DNA of 64,000 nucleotides from Colwellia psychrerythraea (lineage in GTDB: Bacteria; Pseudomonadota; Gammaproteobacteria; Enterobacterales; Alteromonadaceae), in assembly GCA_002163005.1 (NCBI GenBank), contig MAAF01000039.1, positions 1 to 64,000 of the forward strand, written 5' to 3'. The notes below the pieces were generated by a model. It searched no databases, was not told where the DNA came from, and worked only from the letters and a program-made list of their open reading frames with translations. The translations under genes were made by a program, and so were the position numbers. This document shows, in pieces, positions 26,728 to 35,536 of the stretch (positions within the stretch are counted from its first letter, which is position 1; each line of letters begins with the position of its first letter).

Positions 26728-29700
26728 ATGATGCAAGAAAGTAAACCATCCGTAATGGACATATTTGTAAGACGACCAGTCGTTGCGATTGTCTTATCTA
26801 TCATTATTTGTATTGCAGGCCTTTGGTCAGCAAGTAAAATTCCGGTACTGCAATTTCCCAAGATAGACAGTGCCTCATTAGTGATTGAAACTTATTATAT
26901 TGGCGCCTCAGCTGACGTAGTAAAAGGCTTTATAACCGAACCCATTGAGCGTGCGGCAGCCACAGTACCTGGCGTTGAATACGTTGATTCAACAAGTACT
27001 TCTGGCAGCTCTAAAGTAACCGCTTGGCTCAAGTTAAATGAGAATTCAACACTGGCATTAGCTGAATTAACGGCAAGATTAGGACAAATTCGTTTCGAAT
27101 TACCCCAAGGTGCCCAAGACCCTGTTGTGTCTGTAAGTCGTGCGGATAGACCCTTTGCTGTTTTTTACTTAAATGTGCAAGCCAATGGTAATGACTTGTC
27201 ACGTATTACTGACTATTTAACTCGCCAAGTAAACCCTGTTTTAAATGCGATTGAAGGCGTGCAACGTGTGGGCATTGAAGGTGCGAGAACACCGGCAATG
27301 CGCGTGTGGCTTAATGCTCAGGCACTGCAAGTATTTAACTTAAGTGCTAGTGACGTTTATCAAGCCTTAGCAACAAACAACACCATAGCCACTATGGGCT
27401 ATGTTGAAAATAGTCGGCAGAAAATTGATATTGTTGCTAATACACAACTCAGTAGTGTTGAAGAGTTTCAACAACTGGTCATTAGTGAAGTTGATGGCGC
27501 TACTATTTATTTAAAAGATGTTGCAAAAATTGAACTCGCCGCAGAAGATACCAGCGTTACCGCTAGGTTAAACGATAAAGATGCTGTCTATATTTCTATT
27601 TGGCCCTTACCTGGCGCTAACGAGATTGCCATTGGTGATAGGTTATATAAAAAAGTTGATGAGCTGAACAAAACGCTACCCCACGGCATTTCAATTGATT
27701 ATGCCTATGACGGCACTTTATACATGCGCGATGCATTAAAAGAAATTTTTACCACCCTCGCCGAAACCGTTATTTTAGTTGGTTTGGTTGTTGTTCTACT
27801 TATGGGTTCATTTAGAAGCGCCATAGTCCCATTAATTACCATACCTATCTCTATCTTAGGCGCGATTGCCGCTATGAGCATGATGGGTTTTTCATTAAAC
27901 CTATTAACCGTATTAGCGATAGTGTTATCCGTTGGTTTAGTGGTAGATGATGCCATTGTCGTGGTTGAAAACGTTGCACGCTTAATGCGCCAAGGTTTGT
28001 CGAAATTTGATGCTGCACTCATTAGCTCTCGCCAACTGCTTGTGCCTATTATTTCAATGACATTAACACTGGCAGCCGTTTACGCACCTATTGGCTTTTT
28101 ATCAGGGCTAACAGGTGTATTGTTCAAAGAGTTTGCTTTTACTCTCGCCATTGCCGTCATCATTTCAGGTATCGTTGCTATTACTTTATCACCCATAATG
28201 AGCGCTTATGTGTCACCCAAAGGTGGCGAGGAAAGTTGGTTAACCACTAAAGTTAACCACCTTTTTGCAAGGTTACAACGAAGATATGGACAATTGTTAA
28301 ACCATATATTTAAGTGGCAGGGGCAAGTATTTTTAATAGCGTTAGTAGTTTCACTGCTCGCCGTACCTTTCTACCTCTACTCAAAAAAAGAATTGGCGCC
28401 AATAGAAGATCAAGCTTCCGTTATGTTTGTCATTCAATCACCCCCTGATGCGTCTATGGCTTATAACGTTGCTCAAATGAACCCTGTTATTGAGAGCTTA
28501 CAAGAGATTGAAGGCGGTAAGCAAATATGGCAAATAATTTTTGGCGGTGGCGGCTTTGGCGGTTTAGAGTTAGTTAATGCTGACGATCGTGGTTACAGCG
28601 CGCAATCTCTAGTACCCAGAATTTATGGTAAATTATCGCAAATCCCTGGACTTAACATGTTTCCTATTTTGCCCTCATCATTACCGAGCTCAGGTCAATT
28701 TGAAATAGAAATGATTGTTAAAGCCACTGCTCCGTATAGCGAAATGAAGCAATATGCGGATCAACTTGTTGGCGCCGCATTTTCCAGTGGTAAATTCCTG
28801 TTTGCTGACACCGATCTGAAAATAGATTTACCGCAAGTAGAATTACAATTAAATCGAGAAAAAATAGCCGATTTAGGCATGAATGTCGGCGCAGTTAGCG
28901 AACAATTGGGTATTTTATTGTCGAGCAATTTTGTCAATCGTTTTGATGCTAATGGTAAAGCGTATCGAGTGATCCCTATTGTTAATGATGAGGTGCGTAG
29001 TAAAACCGAAGCAATTTTATCATTGGATATTAAATTGCCTACCGGAGAGTTGTTACCCGTTTCAGCAGTCGCAGATTTAAAGTGGAAAACAGTACCTAGG
29101 CAACTGGGAACTTTTGCTCAGCAAGCGTCTTTTAGAATCTATGGCGGAATTGCGCCAGGATCAAACAAAGAAGCGGCGTTATCAGCTATTGAAGATGCAG
29201 CAAAAGCAATATTACCTTTAGGCTACTCTATTGATTATGCTGGTGAATCTAGACAATTACGTAAAGAGGGTAATACCTTAATTATGGTATTGGGTATTTC
29301 TTTATTGATTGTATTTCTGGTATTAGCGATACAGTTTAATAGCTTTAGAGACCCATTAGTAGTATTGCTTGGCTGTGTACCATTGGCCTTATCAGGTGCC
29401 CTACTCATCCCTTATATAGAATTAACCACTATTAATATTTATTCTCAAATAGGGTTAATTACCTTAATAGGTTTAATTGCTAAAAATGGGATTTTGATTG
29501 TTGAATTTGCGAATCATGCACAAGAGCTGGGCGCAAATAAACTCGCTGCAGTAACTGAAGCGGCAACCACACGTTTACGTCCTATTTTGATGACCACAGC
29601 AGCGACTATATTGGGGCATTTCCCGTTAGTATTAGTGACAGGTGCTGGTGCTGAAGCACGTAATAGTATTGGTATTATTTTAGTGACAGGTATGTTTATT

Positions 29701-29823
29701 GGCACTATCTTTACCTTGTTTATTTTACCAAGTTTCTATTTACTATTAGCTGAAAAAAGACAAAAAATTACCGGTGAAGAAATACAAGTCTCTGAAGACG
29801 CCTTGCAGAAAGTACATAGTTGA
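26728..29823 (+). CDS. RND multidrug efflux permease (HAE1 family)
   Basis: 1031 residues, twelve predicted transmembrane segments with two large periplasmic loops, the AcrB/MexB/VexH plan. Seen: N-terminal SVMDIFVRRPVVAIVLS, conserved GVEYVDSTSTSG, transmembrane helix 4 with the proton-relay pair in GLVVDDAIVVVENVARLM, and the second-half GLIAKNGILIVEFANHA. The relay Asp-Asp and Lys are retained, so proton-driven export is likely. Its substrate is unknown. It is co-transcribed with the adaptor and followed by a clear terminator. Confidence 0.95.
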   Translation: MMQESKPSVMDIFVRRPVVAIVLSIIICIAGLWSASKIPVLQFPKIDSASLVIETYYIGASADVVKGFITEPIERAAATVPGVEYVDSTSTSGSSKVTAWLKLNENSTLALAELTARLGQIRFELPQGAQDPVVSVSRADRPFAVFYLNVQANGNDLSRITDYLTRQVNPVLNAIEGVQRVGIEGARTPAMRVWLNAQALQVFNLSASDVYQALATNNTIATMGYVENSRQKIDIVANTQLSSVEEFQQLVISEVDGATIYLKDVAKIELAAEDTSVTARLNDKDAVYISIWPLPGANEIAIGDRLYKKVDELNKTLPHGISIDYAYDGTLYMRDALKEIFTTLAETVILVGLVVVLLMGSFRSAIVPLITIPISILGAIAAMSMMGFSLNLLTVLAIVLSVGLVVDDAIVVVENVARLMRQGLSKFDAALISSRQLLVPIISMTLTLAAVYAPIGFLSGLTGVLFKEFAFTLAIAVIISGIVAITLSPIMSAYVSPKGGEESWLTTKVNHLFARLQRRYGQLLNHIFKWQGQVFLIALVVSLLAVPFYLYSKKELAPIEDQASVMFVIQSPPDASMAYNVAQMNPVIESLQEIEGGKQIWQIIFGGGGFGGLELVNADDRGYSAQSLVPRIYGKLSQIPGLNMFPILPSSLPSSGQFEIEMIVKATAPYSEMKQYADQLVGAAFSSGKFLFADTDLKIDLPQVELQLNREKIADLGMNVGAVSEQLGILLSSNFVNRFDANGKAYRVIPIVNDEVRSKTEAILSLDIKLPTGELLPVSAVADLKWKTVPRQLGTFAQQASFRIYGGIAPGSNKEAALSAIEDAAKAILPLGYSIDYAGESRQLRKEGNTLIMVLGISLLIVFLVLAIQFNSFRDPLVVLLGCVPLALSGALLIPYIELTTINIYSQIGLITLIGLIAKNGILIVEFANHAQELGANKLAAVTEAATTRLRPILMTTAATILGHFPLVLVTGAGAEARNSIGIILVTGMFIGTIFTLFILPSFYLLLAEKRQKITGEEIQVSEDALQKVHS

Positions 29824-29834
29824 CAATTTTAAAT

Positions 29835-29868
29835 AACCATCCGCGAAGAAAATGCGGATGGTTTTTTA
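29835..29868 (+). terminator. Rho-independent terminator of the RND operon
   Basis: AACCATCCGC-(9 nt)-GCGGATGGTT followed by a T-run, 12 bases beyond the permease stop. Confidence 0.93.
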
Positions 29869-30047
29869 TGCATATACCCGATATTGTTCCAACGGTCGTC
29901 AGTACTGCACATTAACCACTCAATCAATCACGGTCATTTGCTCCTTACAACGATCTCCTCTATATTGTTCACTTCTCCCTTTCCTACTAAATTCCATCCT
30001 TAATTATTAGCCTTCTTTTAATACAAAAAGACTAATGAAAGGCTGTA

Positions 30048-31148
30048 CTAGTTATTAATCCTATCTTCCAATAACCGCTCAACATACTGTTTCGCTTCGT
30101 CACTGTAGAGCAATATTGCTACCGCCTCGTTGATTTCCTCTTCTGTTTTATCCTTGTGCTCAAACATCAGCATCAGTTCACTAATAATATTGGCTTCATA
30201 GACAAAACAAGCCATCGGCCTTTTCTCAAAAACAACGGATAACATCGAAGACTTAGTTAACTTAACCTGTAAGGCTAGTGCATCTAAAATTGACTGTGGA
30301 AACTGCCAGTGCTTGGCGATGTGATAAGCTAATGATTTAGATTTTTTCTGCATTAATTCTTTAAAAGCATAAGAGTTAGGCTGGCTATCAGGATGAACAA
30401 AAGAAAAAGCTTCCATCAATAATTGATAAATAATCATATCGCCCAAGTTGCAAATCAAGCCAATAAGATAACCTTGGGCTGCATCAGTTTTATAAGGAGA
30501 AGCCTTTATTAAAGCTTTAGCAATAACACCGGTGTCAAGACTATGTTGCCAAATTTTATTGCCATACTGTTTAAAATAAATTTGTGATTGGGGAGTAAGT
30601 TTGCTGACAAAACCATTAATCACACCTTCAATAAGGCCATTACTGCCCAATAACATAAAGGCCGCTTTAAGATCGGTTACTTCTTTATTTGTCCGGTTAT
30701 AAAAGGAGGAGTTAGCTAGCTCAATTACTTTAGCGGCGATTGAAGGCTCTAGTTGAATCAAATAAAGCAATTCTTCAGTATCAAAGTTATTATCACTTAA
30801 CTGATCAATTACCTTACTGAGCGAAGCAGGTAATATAGGCATTGCATCTATGATGGTATTAGGTTTTCGCAACACAGCTTCAACTTTTTCAGCTACATAA
30901 AGTGAAAGCTCATCGTGCTGTATTGTCGCCGGTGATTGTCCAAAGAGAAAGTCATAAAAATCTTGCTGATGCATTTCCTCAACACTTGCTAAACGCAGTG
31001 GCTTTATGGCCCGAGTAATTTGTTTCTTTTCGAACGTTTTTTGCTCTATTTCTTCTTCGGTATTTTTATCCTCTTCATAATAAAAATAATTAGGTTTATT
31101 AATACCTTTTCTACTGGGAAACAAGAGTTTGAGTACAGCTTTAAACAT
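30048..31148 (-). CDS. HDOD domain protein
   Basis: 366 residues. The central HDOD domain (about 105-310) is recognisable from LPASLSKVIDQLSD, LIQLEPSIAAKVIELANSSFYNR, AFMLLGSNGLIEGVI and GYLIGLICNLGDMIIYQLL. HDOD domains resemble HD phosphohydrolases but lack the metal ligands and are found in signalling proteins. The N-terminus is charged and the C-terminus helical (AVAILLYSDEAKQYVERLLE). It stands alone, convergent with the RND operon; no partner is seen. A run of T-rich sequence (31178-31207) precedes its start region. Confidence 0.88.
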   Translation of the reverse strand: MFKAVLKLLFPSRKGINKPNYFYYEEDKNTEEEIEQKTFEKKQITRAIKPLRLASVEEMHQQDFYDFLFGQSPATIQHDELSLYVAEKVEAVLRKPNTIIDAMPILPASLSKVIDQLSDNNFDTEELLYLIQLEPSIAAKVIELANSSFYNRTNKEVTDLKAAFMLLGSNGLIEGVINGFVSKLTPQSQIYFKQYGNKIWQHSLDTGVIAKALIKASPYKTDAAQGYLIGLICNLGDMIIYQLLMEAFSFVHPDSQPNSYAFKELMQKKSKSLAYHIAKHWQFPQSILDALALQVKLTKSSMLSVVFEKRPMACFVYEANIISELMLMFEHKDKTEEEINEAVAILLYSDEAKQYVERLLEDRINN

Positions 31149-31367
31149 GTAGGTTTATTCCTAGTAAATTTATTATTTATTGTTTTTTGTTTTTTTTGTT
31201 TTTTTAAGTTAATACTATTTACTTACGAGACCCCTTAATTAATCCTATAATAATCACAATTCATCAACAATTCCTAGAGTCCTGCTTTATAAACTGATGA
31301 TAGTCTAAAGTTTTCATCAAGCTTAAATACTGTCGGTCTATCATGAACAAAGTTATAAAATACTTCT

Positions 31368-31613
31368 TTGATTCAAAATAAAACTCTTCATCTATCTATG
31401 ATAAAACCTGCACTCCGTCATCCGAAAACTGCTGAAGTTAGAGGAAGGAACGCAGTCATTGCTACAGGTTCAGTGGTAGTTAAAAATATTCCTAGAAATT
31501 GTTTAGTTGTAGGTTATCCTGCTAAAGTAAAATTGGAGCTATCACTGAGTATTAGTTTTCTTGCCAAGTCCGCTGACATCATAAAGGTAAGTCATAGTGA
31601 GTATATTTTTTAA
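31368..31613 (+). pseudogene. Remnant of a serine O-acetyltransferase (CysE-like hexapeptide repeat protein)
   Basis: The frame contains LRHPK directly joined to EVRGRNAVIATGSVVVKNIP and VVGYPAKV. In CysE-like left-handed beta-helix acetyltransferases the first motif is normally followed by about 20 residues of hexapeptide repeats before the GAGSVV end. Here they are missing, as is the whole N-terminal part. The downstream 25 codons look non-homologous. I read it as a decayed gene with an internal deletion, in the otherwise gene-free stretch 31149-31696. Confidence 0.55.
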
Positions 31614-31696
31614 GATAAGTAAATAGGGTGCACACGTGAGCTTTTTCTTTTACTGTATAAAGCGACATTAAATTTTCACTACGTTGCTTTAACATT

Positions 31697-32464
31697 ATGA
31701 AATTACATCACATAGATGGCCATATCCAAACAATTTTGCTCGCAGAGTACCCTGATAAGTTACTATTGCTTGATGGTTGCTGCCGCTCAGATATTTCAAT
31801 GCTCAAGCACTTTATTACCAAAACCTTACAACGTTCTTTCAATGATTTAACCTTAGTCGTCGTAACACACATGCATCCTGATCATGCAGGTGCCGCCGAT
31901 AAACTTCGAAAACTAACTGGCTGTAAAGTTGCTGCCGCCAATGTCAGTGGCCAATGGTACTCAGGCATAGACGGTCGACTCATGCATCTTACTGACATAC
32001 TATTAGCTAAATGGGTAGCAAAACGCATGAAAAAACCGCGCCTTAACTTCTGGTATTCTAGTCAGTTAATCGCCGATTATAAACTTGATGATGGTGAGCA
32101 ATTACCCGGATTTTCTGAGTGGGTTGCTCTAGCAACTCAAGGTCATACAGATAGGGATTTATCCTTACACCACCTGCCCAGTAATAAAGTATATGTTGCT
32201 GATTTAATCGTTAAGGTAAAGAATAAATTCATCCCCCCCTTCCCTATTTTTTACCCTAATCGTTATCGAGCCTCGCTCCATAAAATCATCGAGTTAAAAC
32301 CACAGAGTATTATTCTTGCGCATGGTGGTGAAGTAAATTTAACAGATCATGATTACCAGCATTTATTAAAACTAGCGCCTAAAATACCAAAAACTCATTG
32401 GCGCACAGTTAAAGCAAAATTTTTAAAGCCATTTAGAAAGTCTCGTGCTTTAAATTCAGATTAG
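31697..32464 (+). CDS. MBL-fold metallohydrolase
   Basis: 255 residues. The metal-binding motif THMHPDHAG (HxHxDH) is near residues 58-66. Further ligands are probably the His in QGHTDRDLSL and Asp in VADLIV, with the final His in ILAHGGEV. This is the complete metallo-beta-lactamase fold set for a dinuclear zinc hydrolase. The family is very broad; substrate and pathway are unknown. The C-terminus is basic (TVKAKFLKPFRKSRAL). Neighbours give no hint. Confidence 0.85.
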   Translation: MKLHHIDGHIQTILLAEYPDKLLLLDGCCRSDISMLKHFITKTLQRSFNDLTLVVVTHMHPDHAGAADKLRKLTGCKVAAANVSGQWYSGIDGRLMHLTDILLAKWVAKRMKKPRLNFWYSSQLIADYKLDDGEQLPGFSEWVALATQGHTDRDLSLHHLPSNKVYVADLIVKVKNKFIPPFPIFYPNRYRASLHKIIELKPQSIILAHGGEVNLTDHDYQHLLKLAPKIPKTHWRTVKAKFLKPFRKSRALNSD

Positions 32465-32588
32465 TAAATTATAAGTTCAAAAACCACTAACCTTGATACT
32501 TACCTAATCGTGGTGGGTATCTGTTGCTGCAGATTTAACTGGCGTTAATTCAGCGTCTTCACGGCCTACACCACAAGCAGAAATTTAA

Positions 32589-32705
32589 ATAGCCAAATCC
32601 AACTCCTTAACTGGTCAGTACAGCTCCGACCACAAAGATACAAGTTTGGCTATTGAAGAAGTATTGCTATTATTAGAGGGATTAATTGATGTTATTCTTT
32701 CTTAA
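32589..32705 (+). other. Coding-like remnant without a start codon
   Basis: An open frame of 38 codons (…SSDHKDTSLAIEEVLLLLEG...) ends in TAA but has no start codon. The opposite strand of 32520-32600 similarly reads SACGVGREDAELTPVK before a stop. Both look like ends of decayed genes, but I recognise neither. The 308-base gap 32465-32772 otherwise holds only the upstream region of the next gene. Confidence 0.25.
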
Positions 32706-32772
32706 TCAGGCTTGGTAATTGAATATAACACTCAACGGTGAAATTCATTTGATGTAGCGATTCGAGAAATTT

Positions 32773-35058
32773 ATGACAGAAATAGCGAATACAGAGATTC
32801 AGCTCCTTAAAGAGATTGAGCAGTTACGTTCTGAGCTTGCTGCTGCGCATCGAACTAAAGCCGTTCGTACCGCTGAGCTTTTCAATAGCGAAGAGCGCTT
32901 TGCATTAGCCATGCGAGGTGCTAGCGATGGACTTTGGGATTGGGATTTAGAAACTGATGAAGTCTATTATTCTCCTCGCTGGAAAAGCATGTTGGGCTAT
33001 GGTGAGCACGAGCTTGAAAATAATTTAAGCACTTGGGCTTCAATGGTCCATATTGATGATAAAGATTTTGTGCTAAAGGATGTTCAAAAATTCTTATCCG
33101 GGGAAGTAGACACATTTGAAGTTGAAATGCGTATGCGTCATAAAGCAGGTCATGACGTTTTTATTCGATCTCGAGCATTTAAAGTATCCCGCGGTGAAAA
33201 TAATGAGACAGTACGTTTAGTTGGCACCCATGTTGATATAACTCGTCAAAAAAAAGCCGAATTGTTCGATAAAAGAAATGCCAAGATTCTCGAGATGATT
33301 GCAAAAGGAAAACCTGCACCTGAAATCTATAATGAGATAGCTTTGATGTACGAAGAGCGTCACTCTGGATTGCGCTGTTCAATGCTCGAATTAGAGGGAA
33401 GTAAACTGCTACATGGCGGAGCTCCTAGCCTTCCAAAAGCTTATTGTGAAGCAGTACATGGTCTTGAAAATGGCCCCGAAGTCGGATCTTGTGGGACATC
33501 TAGCTATACAGGAAAACGAGTTCTAGTCAAAAATATTGAAACTGATCCTAAGTGGGTCGATTTAAAGCACGTTGCACTTCCTTATGGCATGCGTAGCTGT
33601 TGGTCTGAGCCAATCAAAAACTCTTCTGGAAAAGTATTAGGTGCTTTTGGTATGTACCATAACTACCCAACATTGCCTAACGAAGAAGAATCAAATGATC
33701 TTACATCAGCAGCTCAACTTGCTTGTATTGTCATGGAGCGAGATCAGAATCAAAAACGCATTCGAGATTTAGCCTATACGGATAAGCTCACGAACCTTTC
33801 CAGCCGCACTCATTTCTATTTAAATATTGAAAAATTAGTAAAAACATCAGCCCGTGATAAGAATAAATTTGGCTTGTTATATATCGATCTTGATAACTTT
33901 AAGAATGTTAACGATAGCCTAGGGCATGACGTTGGCGACATACTCCTCATGAGAGTCGCTCAGCGCTTAAAAAGAGCATGCCGTGAAATTGACTATATTG
34001 CTCGCCTCAGTGGTGATGAATTTTGCATTGCCGTTAACAATGTCATGGATGATTACGGCGCTGCTCAAGTTGCTCAGCGTTGCCTTGAACTGATATCAAA
34101 ACCTGTAGAATTAGCCGGAAGAAAATTCACTCCTGCCTGTAGTATTGGTATTGCACATTACCCAGATGATGGCATAGACCTGAAAACCATATTAAAAGCG
34201 GCAGATACGGCTCTATATGCTGCAAAGGATCTTGGAAAAAACAGATATGCTTTTTATAAGAAAGAGCTAACTGAAAAGGCAGAATATCGCTTTAAAATCG
34301 AACAATATTTAAGAGAAGCGATAGAAAAACAACAACTGTCACTGGTTTATCAACCAAAAGTTGACATCAATTCGGGTAGCATTATAGGTGTTGAGGCTTT
34401 ATGTCGATGGCATCATCCTCTGCTTGGCCAGGTTTCGCCGGTAGATTTTATCGCCATGGCTGAACAAATAGGTATGATAAAGCCACTTACTGAGTGGATT
34501 TTAAAAACGGCCTGTAATCAGTCAACTTTATGGAATGAAGCTGGTTTTTCTTCAATTCGCATGGCCGTGAATATTTCACCAAGTCATTTTCTCGATAGTG
34601 ATTTGGTACCATTGATCAAACGTGTCATTAAGGATAGTGGAATAATGCCGAATGAGCTTGAATTAGAGGTTACCGAGGGAGGGGTGCACACCAACCAAGA
34701 GAATCTTGCCATTTTTGAACATTTAAAAGAGCTTGGTGTATTACTGGCAATTGATGATTTCGGTGTGGGTTATTCATCTTTTGCTTCCCTTAAACATCTT
34801 AATGTTGATTTCTTAAAAATTGATAAATATTTTATTGACGACATGCTTGTTGATCATAAGGCAAAACTCCTGGTCGGTTCGATGATAGAAATGGGGCACA
34901 ACCTTGGCCATAAAGTTACTGCTGAAGGTATTGAAAAAGAGGAACAGTTTTGCATGCTTCAAGAATTAGGTTGTGACACTGCACAGGGGTATTTATTTAG
35001 CAAACCCGTCAGTGCCAATCAAGTTTCAAAATTACTGGGTAGAAACTTCACGTGTTAA
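32773..35058 (+). CDS. PAS-GAF-GGDEF-EAL c-di-GMP signalling protein
   Basis: 761 residues without transmembrane segments. In order: a coiled N-terminal helix, PAS/PAC (about 40-160, WDWDLETDEVYYSPRWKSML), GAF (about 170-320), GGDEF (about 330-495) and EAL (about 510-755). The cyclase motif reads RLSGDEF, an SGDEF variant that is often active. The phosphodiesterase motifs look complete: VEALCRW, EVTEGG, DDFGVGYSS, DFLKIDKYF and TAEGIE. It could make or degrade c-di-GMP according to the PAS and GAF inputs. It stands alone on the plus strand. Confidence 0.92.
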   Translation: MTEIANTEIQLLKEIEQLRSELAAAHRTKAVRTAELFNSEERFALAMRGASDGLWDWDLETDEVYYSPRWKSMLGYGEHELENNLSTWASMVHIDDKDFVLKDVQKFLSGEVDTFEVEMRMRHKAGHDVFIRSRAFKVSRGENNETVRLVGTHVDITRQKKAELFDKRNAKILEMIAKGKPAPEIYNEIALMYEERHSGLRCSMLELEGSKLLHGGAPSLPKAYCEAVHGLENGPEVGSCGTSSYTGKRVLVKNIETDPKWVDLKHVALPYGMRSCWSEPIKNSSGKVLGAFGMYHNYPTLPNEEESNDLTSAAQLACIVMERDQNQKRIRDLAYTDKLTNLSSRTHFYLNIEKLVKTSARDKNKFGLLYIDLDNFKNVNDSLGHDVGDILLMRVAQRLKRACREIDYIARLSGDEFCIAVNNVMDDYGAAQVAQRCLELISKPVELAGRKFTPACSIGIAHYPDDGIDLKTILKAADTALYAAKDLGKNRYAFYKKELTEKAEYRFKIEQYLREAIEKQQLSLVYQPKVDINSGSIIGVEALCRWHHPLLGQVSPVDFIAMAEQIGMIKPLTEWILKTACNQSTLWNEAGFSSIRMAVNISPSHFLDSDLVPLIKRVIKDSGIMPNELELEVTEGGVHTNQENLAIFEHLKELGVLLAIDDFGVGYSSFASLKHLNVDFLKIDKYFIDDMLVDHKAKLLVGSMIEMGHNLGHKVTAEGIEKEEQFCMLQELGCDTAQGYLFSKPVSANQVSKLLGRNFTC

Positions 35059-35177
35059 GCAAGAGAAATTAAATGGCCGCTGTCCTTGCAGGTAATATAT
35101 GTAAAGCACCTAAATCTCATTTTCTATCGCCAACCTCATTATTAATGACGGTTAATATATAAACAAATCGAACAATA

Positions 35178-35191
35178 ATGATCTAAATCAA
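35178..35191. promoter_or_regulatory. Candidate FNR box upstream of sRNA B
   Basis: ATGATCTAAATCAA, one mismatch from the FNR consensus TTGAT-N4-ATCAA. Its centre is about 72 bases before the predicted sRNA B start, a position used by class I activators. Confidence 0.45.
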
Positions 35192-35197
35192 AGAAAA

Positions 35198-35250
35198 AGA
35201 GTAAATACTCTATAAACAACTTTACTTATGTAGAGTTGTTACTCTATAAT
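35198..35250 (+). promoter_or_regulatory. Sigma-70 promoter with two inverted-repeat operators (sRNA B)
   Basis: -35 TTACTT at 35222, 17-base spacer, -10 TATAAT at 35245. An operator TAGAG-N6-CTCTA (35231-35246) overlaps the spacer and -10, as in sRNA A. A second, AGAG-TAAATA-CTCT, lies at 35198-35211, about three helical turns upstream. Confidence 0.7.
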
Positions 35251-35255
35251 TACTT

Positions 35256-35367
35256 TGTTCTTAAGCGAACACTTATTGTAATAATTTTTTTGTAGCTTCC
35301 CCATAAGCTTTGGCCGATGTAATTCTTAACTACCTATTAGTTCTGAAAATATCATCGGCTTTTTTTA
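35256..35367 (+). ncRNA. Candidate small RNA, copy B of a paralogous pair
   Basis: Starts with the stem TGTTC/GAACA (35256-35271), then CTTATTGTAATAATT, a hairpin AGCTT-CCCCAT-AAGCT (35294-35309) with a C-rich loop, and a long terminator stem GCCGATG (35313-35319) / CATCGGC (35353-35359) followed by seven T. Elements, order and spacing match sRNA A at 23303-23395. About 110 nt, no open frame with a ribosome site. It lies in the 478-base gap between the GGDEF-EAL gene and the ABC exporter gene. Exposed C-rich loops are typical of sRNAs that pair with ribosome sites; that role is inferred. Confidence 0.62.
35313..35366 (+). terminator. Rho-independent terminator of sRNA B
   Basis: Arms GCCGATG and CATCGGC enclose 33 bases with a small inner stem (AACTA/TAGTT), followed by TTTTTTT. 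Confidence 0.8.
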
Positions 35368-35536
35368 TGCCTGAAATACACCAATCACCACTGATAGTGT
35401 TACCTCCTTCATATGTTTGCTTCAGATACCAGTAAAACTTCCTAGTTCAATGCCTACGTAAAGCGTAAACTGTTGCTCATTAATTCATTCTCTGGTCGTT
35501 AACACACATAATGGCTAGCAAAAACTTTGGAATTTT

